Below are positions 22,713 through 24,754 of a stretch of 24,754 nt of DNA, piece after piece. Below the pieces are notes generated by a model. The model ran no database searches, was not told the origin of the DNA, and worked only from the letters and a program-made list of their open reading frames with translations. The first letter of the stretch is position 1, and each line of letters starts with the position of its first letter. A program made the position numbers and the translations under genes. Origin of the DNA: JBBPYR01 sp038199755 (GTDB lineage: Bacteria > Chloroflexota > Ktedonobacteria > Ktedonobacterales > Ktedonobacteraceae); the NCBI GenBank assembly GCA_038199755.1, contig JBBPYR010000157.1:1-24754 (forward strand), given 5' to 3'.

Positions 22713-23801
22713 CTATTGCAGCATGGGGCCAATGCCTCCCTTCCGTGCCTGACTGATAAGAATAGTATCGACGATGGTGTGTTGTTGTGCATCTTTGGCA
22801 TACAGGGCGTCAGTGGCGACATTGGCGGAGTCACCCGCGACCCCGTTGCCCACCCCGACGACATCCCAATATTCAAAATGGCTCTCGTCGGCTTTGGTGG
22901 CAACGCCTAGAAATGCATGCCCCGGTATAATGACAATCTCAGTGTTTAAGCCAATGTTTTCCGCAGCGGATGCTAAGAGGACGGTCAATTCTATGCACAT
23001 TCCGCTATGTTGCGCAAGAACCTCGGTTGGCAGTTGTACTTTCTGTGTGGCTACTGCGCTAGTGTCATTCCCTGTATATGGCACGGTGGTATTACTATAG
23101 TGTATTTTTTGTGCCCGTAATGCGTCATACAGGGCGTCCACCTGATCTTTGATCTGCTGTACGCTGGTCACATTATACCCAAGCATGCCGCTTGGTGTGG
23201 GTGGTGCTTGCCTTTGTAAAAAGAGTGCGGCCTTTGTTACCAGCGTGTGTACGGCGGGGGCATCAGGGGTGACCCAGGCGGCAATTTGCAGCCGATTGGC
23301 TCGTTTCCATTCCATGAGCCAGCGTGAATGGACGAGCAAAGGAACGTCGTTGATATAATAATCATGATCGTTTACGTCGCTGACCTGTATATGTAAAAAG
23401 GTGTCGGTTTCCTGAGTCAGGCCGCTGAGTATTGTATTGGGAATGTGTGGAGCGAAGAGAATCCGCTGCATTTCTGCTGTGGCTTGCACGGGATGCGTCT
23501 CTACCTGGCTCACGTTCGTAATGGAAACGCTAATAGAGAGCGTCATGACGGAACTACTGCTATAGTCAACCGTAAAGAGCGGTTGATGCTGTGAGATGTA
23601 GGAGGGGTAAAAGGCGCTGAAAATTGCTGGCGGCGCAGTGACGCAGATATGGATGCCCGATTGGTCTCCACAATGGCTTTGCTCCATCTGCGCAGCTTGT
23701 TGAAACCGACTATATGCTTGTGTTCCATTCACAACATATGTGGCAGCCAAGGCAGTACTTAGTCCTACTATGGCGAGGAGAACAGCAACTTTTTTGCCCA
23801 T
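22713..23801 (-). CDS. Transglutaminase-like protein with an N-terminal signal/anchor
   Basis: From ATG 23801 the product is 362 residues. It starts MGKKVAVLLAIVGLSTALAA, a signal peptide or membrane anchor, so the rest is extracytoplasmic. The middle (~40-200) is beta-rich and unrecognised. The C-terminal region shows a transglutaminase/cysteine-protease core: HSGMCIELTVLLASAAENIG (Cys269), IPGHAFLGV (His295) and YWDVVG (Asp313), a plausible Cys-His-Asp triad. Such domains crosslink or cleave proteins or peptides. An in-frame start at 23870 would place 23 polar residues before the signal, so I prefer 23801 (GGAAAG just upstream). The gene precedes the double-FHA gene. The substrate is unknown. 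Confidence 0.78.
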   Translation of the reverse strand: MGKKVAVLLAIVGLSTALAATYVVNGTQAYSRFQQAAQMEQSHCGDQSGIHICVTAPPAIFSAFYPSYISQHQPLFTVDYSSSSVMTLSISVSITNVSQVETHPVQATAEMQRILFAPHIPNTILSGLTQETDTFLHIQVSDVNDHDYYINDVPLLVHSRWLMEWKRANRLQIAAWVTPDAPAVHTLVTKAALFLQRQAPPTPSGMLGYNVTSVQQIKDQVDALYDALRAQKIHYSNTTVPYTGNDTSAVATQKVQLPTEVLAQHSGMCIELTVLLASAAENIGLNTEIVIIPGHAFLGVATKADESHFEYWDVVGVGNGVAGDSANVATDALYAKDAQQHTIVDTILISQARKGGIGPMLQ

Positions 23802-24348
23802 TATCTTGCTTTCCGATTTTTTCCTACAGTGACTAAATAAGCAATCAACAGCAGTTAGGTCTCGCGACAATCATACCATGATGTATTATGGTGAGCAAAC
23901 ATTTAGGACTTGTAGGTAGTATTCTTTCGCCCTTGTCTCTACTTGCTTGTTGTGCTTTCTGAGCGAGAGACGGTACATTTTTGTTTCATCATGTCTATTG
24001 ATGACTCCCTGAATGTATCGTCTCTGCTGTCTTTTGCGCTGTCAAATCTTGGTTCAGTGTGCAACGCCTGATAGCACTCTGAGGCTCTTTGAGATGTGCT
24101 GATCTCCCTTAAGAAACTTCTTTGATCGTAAGAAGATGCTCACCTGTAAAATGCTAGTATTGTTCAGTTTATCGCGAACCTCAGTGATGACTTCCTTGAG
24201 CAGAGGTTCGCGCTTGGCTCCACAAGCCGTTTTACTTATAAATATGACAAAAATGTCGCGAAAAAAGCACGCTAAAAACTCTTCTGTAAAGAGGTTCGCG
24301 AAAACGCTTGCATAAACTGGCTTCTCATGCTACAATAAGGGGGTGGCA
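23802..24348. other. Non-coding CRISPR leader region with repeated GAGGTTCGCG motifs
   Basis: I find no convincing gene here. GAGGTTCGCG occurs at 24203-24212 and 24291-24300 and inverted at 24172-24182 (TCGCGAACCTC), so the first two can pair. TCGCGAAAA occurs at 24256-24264 and 24296-24304. The portion near the array ends in a promoter. The ~370 bases nearest the transglutaminase-like gene hold nothing I can name. Confidence 0.65.
24308..24336 (+). promoter_or_regulatory. CRISPR leader promoter
   Basis: TTGCAT (24308-24313), 17 bases, TACAAT (24331-24336). Predicted start of transcription ~24342, about seven bases before the first repeat, so the pre-crRNA reads on the plus strand. Confidence 0.72.
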
Positions 24349-24754
24349 GTCTAAATGGCAGGGGCCGCTCGTTCGAGATGGAAACCTCAAAAGGAGAACA
24401 ATCGTGAGCTCTATCAAAAATGTCTAAATGGCAGGGGCCGCTCGTTCGAGATGGAAACACGACAGCATCTGAGACAATTGATACAGTAGTGTCGATGTCT
24501 AAATGGCAGGGGCCGCTCGTTCGAGATGGAAACTTTGAATGCTTCTATTTCAGCGGTTAGAGCAGCTAGGTCTAAATGGCAGGGGCCGCTCGTTCGAGAT
24601 GGAAACTAAGACTCTACGAATACCCCAACGCCTTGCTGCTGTGCGTCTAAATGGCAGGGGCCGCTCGTTCGAGATGGAAACTAACCATATCCTTCAGGGA
24701 TGTGAATGGAGATCATAGTCTAAATGGCAGGGGCCGCTCGTTCGAGATGGAAAC
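24349..24754 (+). CRISPR. CRISPR array, six identical 37-nt repeats, cut by the window end
   Basis: The repeats start with GTCTAAATGG and end with GAGATGGAAAC, at 24349-24385, 24422-24458, 24497-24533, 24570-24606, 24645-24681 and 24718-24754. All six are identical. The five spacers are 36, 38, 36, 38 and 36 bases and unrelated to one another. The leader and promoter lie on the left, so new spacers should be added there. The 3' GAAAC ending is common in type I and III repeats; the subtype cannot be fixed without cas genes, none of which are present. The last repeat is not degenerate, so the array probably continues past the end. Confidence 0.98.

Noticed and set aside
24272..24460. 62-residue minus-strand ORF
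   Set aside because: It spans the leader promoter and the first CRISPR repeats.
1..24754. Insertion sequences, transposases or prophage
   Set aside because: No transposase, integrase or phage structural gene is recognised on either strand; the only mobile-like locus is the restriction-modification operon.

Overview
The window looks like a chromosomal segment of a Chloroflexota bacterium, most likely of the Ktedonobacteria. This is inferred from gene content: a stand-alone MutL/GlmL-like ATPase beside a zinc-ribbon protein with LPxW repeats, several FHA-domain proteins including an FHA-ABC transporter fusion, and two further zinc-ribbon modules. No rRNA or taxon-specific marker is present, so the assignment is moderate. 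Twenty protein genes are supported. They lie in many short, alternating transcription units, often separated by clear bidirectional hairpin terminators. Both ends look like contig ends: the first ~130 bases are G/C homopolymer runs of doubtful quality, and the last base is the last base of a CRISPR repeat.

Layout. 164-1747: gpmI (cofactor-independent phosphoglycerate mutase). 1764-1820: a compact cluster of three DnaA-box sequences in the gap between convergent genes. 1849-6717 (minus): a three-gene operon encoding a zinc-ribbon/LPxW-repeat scaffold-like protein, a MutL/GlmL-type actin-fold ATPase, and a protein with lipoyl-like and KOW-like segments. No glutamate mutase subunits are present. 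6854-8311 (plus): a RusA-type Holliday junction resolvase and a DUF92/VTE6-like membrane protein. 8296-9926 (minus): a type II restriction-modification operon, with a beta-class methyltransferase followed by a BglII/BstYI-family endonuclease. It is A+T-richer than its surroundings and overlaps the DUF92 gene tail to tail. 10147-14874: small membrane proteins, a hotdog thioesterase, a coiled-coil/disordered protein, a PAP2 phosphatase and a GNAT acetyltransferase.

14945-19462 (minus): a KAS III-like condensing enzyme followed by a 1058-residue protein with three FHA domains fused to an ABCG-type transporter. This suggests a phosphorylation-controlled lipid or polyketide exporter with a biosynthetic partner. 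19622-21193: a divergent pair, a double zinc-ribbon protein with a ~215-nt potentially structured leader, and an MBL-fold hydrolase. 21218-23801 (minus): a secreted or anchored transglutaminase-like protein followed by a membrane-anchored double-FHA protein. 23802-24348 is non-coding, carries repeated GAGGTTCGCG motifs and ends in a good sigma70-like promoter that fires into a CRISPR array (six identical 37-nt repeats, five spacers). No cas genes are in the window.

The best candidates for undescribed biology are the mutase-less MutL/LPxW-scaffold operon, the triple-FHA ABC exporter with its KAS III partner, the DnaA-box cluster, and the leader motifs of the CRISPR array. The functions proposed for these are inference. 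The domain and motif assignments come from reading the sequence and were not checked by database search.
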